Source: Nocardia brasiliensis IFM 10847
GTDB taxonomy: Bacteria > Actinomycetota > Actinomycetes > Mycobacteriales > Mycobacteriaceae
Direction: 5' to 3'
Assembly: GCF_000710915.1 (NCBI RefSeq)
Contig: NZ_BAUA01000042.1
Span: 58,451 to 122,450, forward strand
Length of the DNA stretch: 64,000 nt
Shown: positions 20,048 to 30,457 of the stretch, in pieces
Numbering within the stretch: position 1 is the stretch's first letter
How the letters are laid out: each line of letters starts with the position of its first letter
Program-made: the position numbers and the translations under genes
Notes under the pieces: generated by a model
The model's database searches: none
What the model saw: the letters and a program-made list of their open reading frames with translations, nothing else
What the model was told of the DNA's origin: nothing

Positions 20048-20974
20048 TCAGGTGAGATAGACAGCGACACCTACCGCTCCGATCAAGGCGATTGCGAGGA
20101 GCTGGAGGACGCGGTCCCCCAGCGCGATCTCTTCAGGTTCACCGGCCTGGCCGCCATCGACGTCGACCGCGTAACGCAGAATTGCGATGGTAAACGGAAT
20201 CATAGAGATTGCGTACCAATTGGTGTCTTTCAGGCTGTCCTGCTGGAAGGCCCACAGACCGTAGAACACCACGACGGCGGTCGCCGCGAGGGTCCAGACG
20301 AATCGCAGATAGGTCGGCGTGTAGTACTCCAGCGACCTGCGGATCTTGGCGCCCGTGGCCAACGCGATCTGCAGTTCGGCGTAGCGCTTACCGGCCGCCA
20401 TGAACAGCGAGCCGAATGCCATGACCAGCAAGAACCATTGCGACAGATCGATATTCGCGGCCGCGCCACCGGCGACCGCACGCAGCAGGAAGCCCGAGGA
20501 CACGATGCAGATGTCCAGCACCGCCTGGTGCTTGAGGCCGAAGCAGTAGGCCAGCTGGATGCCGATGTAGACCGCCATCACCACGGCGAGATGCCAAGAG
20601 GCCAGGAACGATCCGGCGATCGAGCCGACGAGCAGCACCAGCGACAGCGCGTAGGCGAGGTTGACCGGGACCACGCCGGCCGCGATCGGCCGGTACCGCT
20701 TGGTCGGATGCGCGCGGTCGGCTTCCACGTCGAGCGCGTCGTTGACCAGGTAGATGCCCGAGGCCGCCATGCAGAAGACCACGAACGCGATGCCGACGTG
20801 CGCGAGCACGTCGATCTCGTTCGCCGTACCCGCGGCCAGCGGGGCCGCGAGCACCAGGACGTTCTTGACCCACTGCCGCGGGCGGATCGCCTTGAACAGC
20901 CCACCGGCCAACGTCTTCGGCGGACCCTTGACGACCGCTTCCGCTAGGTCGGCTCCGGTTGGCTCTTCACTCAT
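20048..20974 (-). CDS. ubiA: Decaprenyl-phosphate phosphoribosyltransferase UbiA (DPPR synthase)
   Basis: Transfers phosphoribose from PRPP to decaprenyl phosphate, the first committed step to the arabinose donor. About 308 residues with a polyprenyl-transferase fold of roughly nine membrane helices. The metal-binding motif is YLVNDALDVEADRAHP, followed by KRYRPIAAG. The ATG at 20974 is preceded by GAGGTGGCG; an upstream in-frame extension into the repeat region has no family similarity. It lies between the PAP2 gene and aftB on the same strand. Confidence 0.95.
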   Translation of the reverse strand: MSEEPTGADLAEAVVKGPPKTLAGGLFKAIRPRQWVKNVLVLAAPLAAGTANEIDVLAHVGIAFVVFCMAASGIYLVNDALDVEADRAHPTKRYRPIAAGVVPVNLAYALSLVLLVGSIAGSFLASWHLAVVMAVYIGIQLAYCFGLKHQAVLDICIVSSGFLLRAVAGGAAANIDLSQWFLLVMAFGSLFMAAGKRYAELQIALATGAKIRRSLEYYTPTYLRFVWTLAATAVVVFYGLWAFQQDSLKDTNWYAISMIPFTIAILRYAVDVDGGQAGEPEEIALGDRVLQLLAIALIGAVGVAVYLT

Positions 20975-21048
20975 GACGCCACCTCGCTGACGCTCGGCTC
21001 CGTCATGCGCGACGCGCGCTGTGTCATGATTCGCTCGCTGCGCTCCCT
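20972..21048 (-). repeat. Imperfect tandem copies of a start-region motif
   Basis: On the minus strand, GAGCGCAGCGAG...TCATGA and GAGCGTCAGCGAG...TCATGA occur about 50 bases apart, each resembling a ribosome site plus ATG. The second copy is the real ubiA start region. It reads as a partial duplication of a translation-start segment. Confidence 0.45.
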
Positions 21049-21053
21049 CATGG

Positions 21054-21676
21054 TCACTTACCAGTGCTCTTTCTTGTGCGGTCATCGAGTCTCTTTTCGG
21101 CGGCAAGCACAACGGCGGCGGACGCGGCACCGAGTGCGGAACCGGCGAGCACATCGGAGGGATAGTGCACCCCGAGGACAACCCGGGAGAGCAGCATCGG
21201 CGGCACGAGCACCGCAGGCAAGGGTAGCCCGGTCAATCTGCCGAGCAACACGGCCGCCGCGGTGGTCGAGGTGGCATGCGAGGACGGGAAGCTCAGCTTG
21301 CTCGGCGTCGACACGTTGACCTGCACCGAAGGATCGTTCGGCCGCGGGCGGCGGACCACCCGCTTGATCACGATCGAGGCCGCGTGCGCGCCGACGGCGC
21401 CCACCGCCACCCCGGCCCACTGCCTGCGCCGCGGCTTGTCCACGACCCACCCCGCGGCCGCGACGGCGACCCAGCCGAGGGCGTGCTCACCGAAGTGCGA
21501 CATCCCGCGGGCGGCCTTGATCACTTCGGGGGTGGCGATCTTGGCCTGCACCGCGTTGAGAATCTTCACCTCGGCCGGGACCTGCGTGCTCGACGGCACC
21601 GCCGAGACCGGCCCGCCGTGCCCGTTCGAACTCTGCAGCGGCTGATTCACCGCCGTGTTGTCGACTGCACCCGAAC

Positions 21677-21680
<4 letters not shown>
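21054..21680 (-). CDS. PAP2-family phosphatase (probable DPPR phosphatase)
   Basis: 208 residues with the acid phosphatase/PAP2 signature in order: KRVVRRPRPND, then PSSHATSTTAA, then SRVVLGVHYPSDVLAG. Several hydrophobic segments place it in the membrane. It corresponds in position to Rv3807c, proposed to remove the 5-phosphate of decaprenylphosphoryl phosphoribose made by UbiA. Start ATG overlaps the glfT2 stop by four bases. The N-terminal 40 residues are Ser/Asn-rich and less conserved. Confidence 0.9.
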
Positions 21681-24963
<3,283 letters not shown>

Positions 24964-25089
24964 TCATGGAGCCACCGGTAAGGCGTCGGCGGTTCACTGA
25001 TCGGTCACCCGTTGCCGCGCGCATTTCGTCGCGCCGCGCGGGTGTCGTTCGAAGGACACGCGCGCGGGGCAATGGAAGATGCGCGGCGG

Positions 25090-25680
25090 TCAGGGCCGGG
25101 TCGGCTGGTGGGGTTGTCCGCCTTGCGGGTTCGGGTGTGGGTGCGGTGCTGGGAAGGGTTGCGGTACGGGCCGGACGGAGGTCACCGGCGGCGTCGCGAG
25201 GGCGAGGACCGTGGCGGTCAAGGCGACGACCGCGCCGCAGACGAGCACCAGGAAGGAGAATTCCGCGTCGACGGCCAAACCGCGCTCGCCGCCGTAGACC
25301 ACGTTGATCAGGCCCCCGACGAAAGTCCAGACGCCTCCGATGAGCAGCAGCGGGCGGCCGAGCGGCTTGCCGCTGAGGTACAGCAGGCCGCCCAGCGCGA
25401 GGACCCCGGCCATGAACGCGGAAACGACCAGCAGGATTTCCAGCCCGAAATGGACGTCCGCGGTGAGTTTCCAGGCGTCGTAGGTCTCCAGGAACGTGCG
25501 GTCGCCGCTTGTCGGCTTCTTGATCCTGTCTACCGTCCGCAACACGTGCGCGCCGAGCAGTGCGCCACCGCAGACAGTGAGACCGCCGACGCATGCGGCC
25601 AGACCTGCCAGCACCTCGGATGACGGGCGCGGCACCGGCGGCGGGAAGTAATTACCGGGTCGGCCATATGGATCGTTCAT
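25090..25680 (-). CDS. Small four-helix membrane protein with Pro-rich tail
   Basis: 196 residues from the ATG at 25680, which follows GAGGGGGGTT. A short polar N-terminus is followed by four hydrophobic segments (about 18-40, 70-92, 97-118, 128-150) and a Pro/His/Gln-rich C-terminal tail with short repeats. I do not recognise a named family. Downstream of it lies the glf promoter gap. The related gene at 25761 (same strand, also four helices) suggests a small membrane-protein pair; any link to the envelope genes is unproven. Confidence 0.7.
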   Translation of the reverse strand: MNDPYGRPGNYFPPPVPRPSSEVLAGLAACVGGLTVCGGALLGAHVLRTVDRIKKPTSGDRTFLETYDAWKLTADVHFGLEILLVVSAFMAGVLALGGLLYLSGKPLGRPLLLIGGVWTFVGGLINVVYGGERGLAVDAEFSFLVLVCGAVVALTATVLALATPPVTSVRPVPQPFPAPHPHPNPQGGQPHQPTRP

Positions 25681-25760
25681 CGAACCCCCCTCGCGATACG
25701 AGGGAACCCTACCGGGTGCAGGGCTGTCGATCGAGCCCTGCGCAGGGCAGCGGCGCTGGG

Positions 25761-26339
25761 TCAGGCGTCGAGATTTGCGTAGTTCGTTCGCTCGGCGCGA
25801 CGTCGGGGCGCAGTGAACTCGAGCCAGCGGGCGGTGTAGCGGGATGAAGCGAACAGGAACACCGCGAGCGGGAAGACCGCGGCGGCGAGAGCCGCCATCC
25901 ATTCGCGGTGCAGCAGCGCGGTCAGGCTGCCGATGAGCCCGCCGAACAGGCCGTTGACGGTTTCGAACACCCGGCTTTGTGCCGGAACCCAATCGATGCC
26001 GTAGTCGGGCTGGTATCCGGTGAGCGAAACCACCAGGGCGGCAAGGGCTGTCACGGTCAGCACGCCCGAGGTGACGATCAGGATGTAGCGACCGGTCTCG
26101 TTGCGGCGCAACAGCAGGACAGCGCCGTACCCGAGGGCGAGCGCGGCGAGCAACGCACCCACGATCGAGAACGCGGCGAGCGATTTGTCGATATGCGGCG
26201 GCTGATGGCGCAGGGCGTTCAACACCGCCCGCTCACCCCACAATTGGAACAGGGCGGTGCAGAGTGCGAGCACCCCCGCGACGGTCGCGACCACGCCACC
26301 GGGTTCCGAGGTGCGTGTACCCGGCTCGGCCTCTGCCAT
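25761..26339 (-). CDS. Four-helix membrane protein of unknown function
   Basis: 192 residues from the ATG at 26339, chosen for AAAGGGGG upstream. Four predicted helices: about 15-37, 55-77, 88-108 and 145-165. A polar loop between helices three and four contains GYQPDYGIDW. The C-terminus is basic. No catalytic motif is visible and I cannot name a family. Confidence 0.7.
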   Translation of the reverse strand: MAEAEPGTRTSEPGGVVATVAGVLALCTALFQLWGERAVLNALRHQPPHIDKSLAAFSIVGALLAALALGYGAVLLLRRNETGRYILIVTSGVLTVTALAALVVSLTGYQPDYGIDWVPAQSRVFETVNGLFGGLIGSLTALLHREWMAALAAAVFPLAVFLFASSRYTARWLEFTAPRRRAERTNYANLDA

Positions 26340-26418
26340 GTCTGGCCCCCTTTCGGTCGACCGCACCGAAACGGCCGGCACGCATCATTATGCGCACCGG
26401 CCGTCGGCCCAGCTCGAT

Positions 26419-27174
26419 CTACAGCTGTGTCTCCGCGTAGACCCGCATGGCGTCCCGGACGAACTCCGCCGTCCCCGCACCGTGCACGTCGTAGTTCGCG
26501 CCGAAGCGCGGATCCGCGACGTACATCTCGCCGAGTCCGATGAATGCCTCCTTCACCACGGCCCGGCCCTGCCAGCCGTCGCCGATCCAGGCGCGGTGGC
26601 GGGCGGTGATCGCCTGGGCCTCGGGGCTGTCGGGGGTGAGCCCGGCGGCATGTGCCCTGCCGTAATCCGCGGCGATGTCCTTGGCGGCCTGCATATGCGC
26701 CTGCTTCTGTTCCGCAGTGAGTCCGCGCCACCATTTGTCACCGCTGTCGTAGGCCTCCCTACCCCAGCGCTCGATCACCTCGTCCTTGTACTGCGTGTGG
26801 TCGAAGCCGTCGAAAACCTCTGCTGCCATGAGTTGTTCACCTCTTTCCGTCTTGTGCAGCGTTGTTTGCACCGACTCGATCTGGCGCCGGATCCGATCCT
26901 GTTCCTGCCGGAGCAGTTCCAGGTGCGTGCGCAGTGCGGCACCGGTGTCCTGTTCGCCCGCGAGCACTTCGGCGATGACCGGCAGGCCGAGGCCGAGTTC
27001 ACGCAGCAGCAGGATGCGTTGCAACCGCACCAGGGAGTCCTGGTCGTAGAAGCGGTAACCGTTGGTGCCGATCCGGCTCGGCGGCAACAGCCCGAGCTGC
27101 CCGTAGTGGCGCAGCGTGCGGCTGGTGGTACCGGCCGCCTTGGCCAGATCCTGGATGGACCATTCGGTGCGCAC
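26419..27174 (-). CDS. MerR-family regulator with TipAS drug-sensing domain
   Basis: 251 residues. The N-terminal winged helix of MerR type (SIQDLAKAAGTTSRTLRHYGQLGLL) is followed by the dimerisation coiled coil (about 75-110). The C-terminal TipAS domain (about 120-250) contains MAAEVFDGFDHTQY and the WWRGLT and HRAWIG segments typical of TipA-like thiopeptide sensors. The GTG start is preceded by GGGAGAAGG. A strong MerR-type operator lies just upstream, so it is likely self-regulated. The ligand is not known; the family binds cyclic thiopeptides or other multidrug ligands. Confidence 0.92.
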   Translation of the reverse strand: MRTEWSIQDLAKAAGTTSRTLRHYGQLGLLPPSRIGTNGYRFYDQDSLVRLQRILLLRELGLGLPVIAEVLAGEQDTGAALRTHLELLRQEQDRIRRQIESVQTTLHKTERGEQLMAAEVFDGFDHTQYKDEVIERWGREAYDSGDKWWRGLTAEQKQAHMQAAKDIAADYGRAHAAGLTPDSPEAQAITARHRAWIGDGWQGRAVVKEAFIGLGEMYVADPRFGANYDVHGAGTAEFVRDAMRVYAETQL

Positions 27175-27206
27175 GACCTTCTCCCTTCTTTCTCGTCGGT
27201 GTATCC

Positions 27207-27237
27207 AGCATGCAAGTTGACGCTACGTCAAGGTCAA
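27207..27237 (-). promoter_or_regulatory. MerR-type promoter/operator of the TipA-like gene
   Basis: On the minus strand a TTGACC -35 box is followed by a 19-base spacer holding the dyad TTGACG-TAG-CGTCAA (27217-27231), then a CATGCT -10 box. The 19-base spacing and central dyad are the hallmark of MerR-activated promoters. Confidence 0.8.
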
Positions 27238-27257
27238 CCCTGATTATCTGGCGGATT

Positions 27258-28193
27258 TCAGCGGGACTCGACCAGCACGGGGGCGGGGGCCGCGACGACC
27301 GCCGCGGGCTTCGGGCGTCCGGCGAGCTGGCCGTACACGGTGCCGGCCAGCGCAATCACCAGCCCCGCCACCTGCAGCGGGCCGAGCGCCTGCCCCAGCG
27401 CGATCCACCCGATCACCGCGGCCGACACCGGGCTCAGCAGTCCGAGGAAGGCGACCGAGGTGGCGGGCACCTTGGAGATGCCACGCACCCAGAGCCAGTA
27501 GGCCACGGCGGTTCCGATCACGGCGAGGTACAGGTAGCCGCCGATGGCGCGGCCGTCCAGCGCGGGCGGCGCACCCTCGACGAGCAGGGCCAGCGGCAGG
27601 ATGAACAGGCCGCCGGCGGTCAGCTGCCAGCCGGTCAGCACCAGCGGGCCGACCCCCTCGGGCCGCCCCCAGCGCTGGGTGAACACGGTGCCCGCCGCCA
27701 TGGACGCGGCTCCGGTCAGTCCGGCGATGACGCCGACGGTGTCCAGCTGCGCGTTGGCCTTCAACACCACGAGCGCGACACCGAAGACGCCGATCAGGCC
27801 GGCGATCACCTTGCGCCCGTTGGGCTTTTCCGCGAGCACGACGGTCGCGAAGGCGAGGGCGAACATCGGCGCGACCGCGCCGAGAACGCCGGCGACACCG
27901 CCGGGCAGCCGGTACGCGGCCAAGAACAGCAGCGGGAAGAACGCGCCGATATTGAGGATGCCCAGAGCGACGGCCCGGCCGATCCAGACGCCGCGGGGCA
28001 GCATACGGGTGAAGGCGAGCAGCACCAGGCCGGCGGGCAGCGCCCGCATGAGCGCGGTGAACAGCGGGCGGTCCGGCGGCAGGAATTCGGTGGTGACGGC
28101 GTAGGTGGAACCCCAGACGACGGGGGTGAGGGCGGTCAGCGCCAGGGTGCCCGCGTACGAGGTGCCGGTGCGCGGGGTTGGGCTTATGGTCAT
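27258..28193 (-). CDS. EamA/DMT-family efflux transporter
   Basis: 311 residues with ten hydrophobic segments arranged as two EamA repeats (about 15-140 and 150-285). Motifs include TPVVWGSTYAV near the start and LGLLSPVSAAVIGW in the second repeat. Such proteins export amino acids, metabolites or drugs; the substrate cannot be told. GAGGAGCG precedes the ATG. It is divergent from a MarR regulator with palindromic sites between them, so it is probably controlled by that regulator. Confidence 0.9.
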   Translation of the reverse strand: MTISPTPRTGTSYAGTLALTALTPVVWGSTYAVTTEFLPPDRPLFTALMRALPAGLVLLAFTRMLPRGVWIGRAVALGILNIGAFFPLLFLAAYRLPGGVAGVLGAVAPMFALAFATVVLAEKPNGRKVIAGLIGVFGVALVVLKANAQLDTVGVIAGLTGAASMAAGTVFTQRWGRPEGVGPLVLTGWQLTAGGLFILPLALLVEGAPPALDGRAIGGYLYLAVIGTAVAYWLWVRGISKVPATSVAFLGLLSPVSAAVIGWIALGQALGPLQVAGLVIALAGTVYGQLAGRPKPAAVVAAPAPVLVESR

Positions 28194-28210
28194 GTCGTTC
28201 GCTCCTCATT

Positions 28211-28263
28211 GATAATCTCAACGTTGAAATATCTAGTCGCAGAGGTATCTCAACGTCAAGTTG
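28211..28263. promoter_or_regulatory. Candidate MarR operators between EamA and MarR genes
   Basis: Two related sites lie in the divergent gap: TCAACGTTGA (28218-28227, a perfect 10-bp palindrome) and CAACGTCAAGTTG (28251-28263), both preceded by ATCTC. The shared TCAACGT core and AT-rich setting fit MarR binding sites. Confidence 0.6.
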
Positions 28264-28300
28264 TTTAACATTAAGATTCTTGAAGGTGAGAGGAGTCACA

Positions 28301-28801
28301 ATGGCGGACGCGGTGGACCTGTTCACCCAGCACTGGAACCGGGAACGGCCCGAGGTCGACGTCTCGCCCATGGCCGTGATCGGCCGGGTTCAGCGGCTGT
28401 CGCGGCTGTTCGAGCACGAGCTGAAGCGCTTCTTCGGCGGCTTCGACATGGAGTTCTGGGAGTTCGACGTACTCGCCACACTGCGCCGCTCCGGCAGCGA
28501 AGAAGGACTCACCGCGGGTGCGCTGCTCAAGGTGGCGATGGTGACCTCGGGCGCGATCACCAATCGGATCGACCGCCTGGCCACCAAGGGCTGGGTGGAG
28601 CGCATCCCGTGCCCGCAGGACCGCAGGGTGATCCGGGTCCGGCTCACCCCGGAGGGCCGCCGGACGATCGACGAGCTATTGCCCAAGCACATGGCCAACG
28701 AGCAGCGCATGCTCGCGGCGCTGGACGCGGACTCGCGCGAGCAACTCGCGGGACTGCTCCGCACGCTCACCGAGGCACTGGGCGACGGCGTCCCGGAGTG
28801 A
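28301..28801 (+). CDS. MarR-family transcriptional regulator
   Basis: 166 residues from the ATG at 28301, preceded by GAGAGGAGTCACA. Winged-helix pattern: the helix segment LFEHELKRFF, then LTAGALLKVAMVTSGAITNRIDRLATKGWVERI (recognition helix) and the wing CPQDRRVIRVRLTPEG. The C-terminal helix provides the dimer interface. It is divergent from the EamA transporter and probably represses it and itself through the palindromes in the gap. The ligand is unknown. Confidence 0.92.
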   Translation: MADAVDLFTQHWNRERPEVDVSPMAVIGRVQRLSRLFEHELKRFFGGFDMEFWEFDVLATLRRSGSEEGLTAGALLKVAMVTSGAITNRIDRLATKGWVERIPCPQDRRVIRVRLTPEGRRTIDELLPKHMANEQRMLAALDADSREQLAGLLRTLTEALGDGVPE

Positions 28802-28833
28802 TTGCCGCGCAACAATACTCGCGATAGCGGCGC

Positions 28834-30255
28834 TCAGCGGCCCCCGTCCGCGGGGGCGGCCGGAAGCGGCAGGCCCGGCGTCGGCCGCGGGGTCGGCGTC
28901 GACGCGGTGGTCGGCGCGGCGGTGCTGCCCGGCCAGGTCGCGGACGCCGTGGGCGGGATGCCGCCGGTCGGCGCGGACTCGTGCGCGACCGGGTCCGGCA
29001 CCAGTTGCAGCAGCGTGGTGAAGTCGACGACCTGCGCGCCGAGGGTCTCGGTCGCGATGATGACGCCGTTGGTGAACATGCGGTAGGTGCCCGCGTTCTC
29101 GGGCAGGACCATCTCCGGGCCGAGGGGTGTGCCCACCGCGCTCGCCGCACCGCCGATCCGCCGGTACTCGACATCGATCGCCGATTCCCCGACGGCCGTC
29201 TGCGTGCGTGGATCTATCGGCGGCACAACCACATTCGGCGCGAGATCGGTCAGGGCCGGTCCGACCTCGAAGGTGTAGATATCGGCGGGTTCGCCACCGC
29301 CGGGCGCGGAAGAGTACTCCGAGCGCAGAATTCGCCCGTCCCGCACCATGACCGTGCCCGCCGTCGTGGCGATCGCGGCGGCGGCACGCGGATCCTCTTT
29401 GTCCGTACCGGGATACACCTGGCAGTCGGTGGTGTCGCAGCTCTGCGCGTACGGATAACGGTGCTCCGCAAGCACATACGAGCGCGCCGCGATCGCCTGC
29501 GCCCGCAGCGCCTCGTTCGCGCCCTTGTCCGCCCAGTTGGCCTGCACCTCGGCCGGGACGACACCGAGCAGGTAGTCCTCCACGTCGACCCGGTTGACGG
29601 TGCGCGCCGCCCCGTTCTCCTCCGCCAAGCCGAGCGCACCCCGGTACGCCGAGCCGCCGCACAGCGTGAGATGTTCGGCGGCAGGACGATTCGGGCCGGG
29701 GTCGACGGGATGGATCCACGGATCGTCGGTCGCGGCCTGCCACAGCACCGCGCCGTCACAGCCGACGGTCACCACGACGTTCGCGCCGCCGCCCGGCAGG
29801 AGTGTGAGGTGCGCGGCTTGCCCCGGTTCGACGAATTGCCCGGCGACGCGCAGGCCGGCGCCCGAGAAGGCGTCGAGTGTGGAGTCGTCCTGAGCGGTGA
29901 GCCGGATGCCGACGGTGGTTGCCGCAATGGTGCCGAGCTTCGCGCCGGGATAGTAGTAGTCGAGGATGCGTTCGGCGGTCCAGCCCTCCTGGGCGTTCGC
30001 CAGCGCGCCGAGCTGGCTCATGCCACGGCCGTGACCGGGCCCGGCCACCGTGCGATACGGCAACTCCCCCGGCGCGGACCAGAGCAGCAGCAGCGTGGCG
30101 GCGGCCGTGCCCGCGATGCCCGTCACGAGCACTCTTCGCAGCGTTATCGCAGGTGACAGGCCCGGTCGTCGCCGGACGAAACCACCTCGCGGACCACGCG
30201 CGAATTTCACCCGCGTTTGTGCTCCCCCCGTGCGCTGTGCCGTTTCGCGTCGCAT
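28834..30255 (-). CDS. SpoIID/LytB-domain secreted protein
   Basis: 473 residues from the ATG at 30255 (GGGAG 10 bases upstream). A basic N-terminus and one hydrophobic segment (about 38-60) give an anchor or signal. The SpoIID domain is visible in GHGRGMSQLGALANA, then EDYLLGVVPAEVQANW, ALRAQAIAARSYVL and the end of the domain with SAPGGG. In sporulating bacteria SpoIID cleaves denuded glycan strands; in actinobacteria the role of such proteins is not settled. The C-terminal tail is Pro/Thr/Ala-rich. It is divergent from a peptidoglycan amidase gene, which fits wall remodelling. Confidence 0.85.
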   Translation of the reverse strand: MRRETAQRTGGAQTRVKFARGPRGGFVRRRPGLSPAITLRRVLVTGIAGTAAATLLLLWSAPGELPYRTVAGPGHGRGMSQLGALANAQEGWTAERILDYYYPGAKLGTIAATTVGIRLTAQDDSTLDAFSGAGLRVAGQFVEPGQAAHLTLLPGGGANVVVTVGCDGAVLWQAATDDPWIHPVDPGPNRPAAEHLTLCGGSAYRGALGLAEENGAARTVNRVDVEDYLLGVVPAEVQANWADKGANEALRAQAIAARSYVLAEHRYPYAQSCDTTDCQVYPGTDKEDPRAAAAIATTAGTVMVRDGRILRSEYSSAPGGGEPADIYTFEVGPALTDLAPNVVVPPIDPRTQTAVGESAIDVEYRRIGGAASAVGTPLGPEMVLPENAGTYRMFTNGVIIATETLGAQVVDFTTLLQLVPDPVAHESAPTGGIPPTASATWPGSTAAPTTASTPTPRPTPGLPLPAAPADGGR

Positions 30256-30457
30256 CCGTTCACTCCCACGGTTTTCCAGGGCCGGGCGGATTCGATACCT
30301 GTCGGCATGTCGTTCCATCCGGCCACAATCCGAGAGCTACATTCGAGCAATCACATAATCCTCAACAAGAGGTTTAGATATGTGACAGTTGTGACTATTG
30401 TGATCGTTGATACATCAGGAAGCAACCCTGTTCGACACGATCACTGGTTCGACCTGA

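Noticed and set aside
20975..21181. N-terminal extension of ubiA to 21181
   Set aside because: It runs through the repeat and into the PAP2 coding end, and lacks membrane or family sequence; the ATG at 20974 has a good ribosome site.
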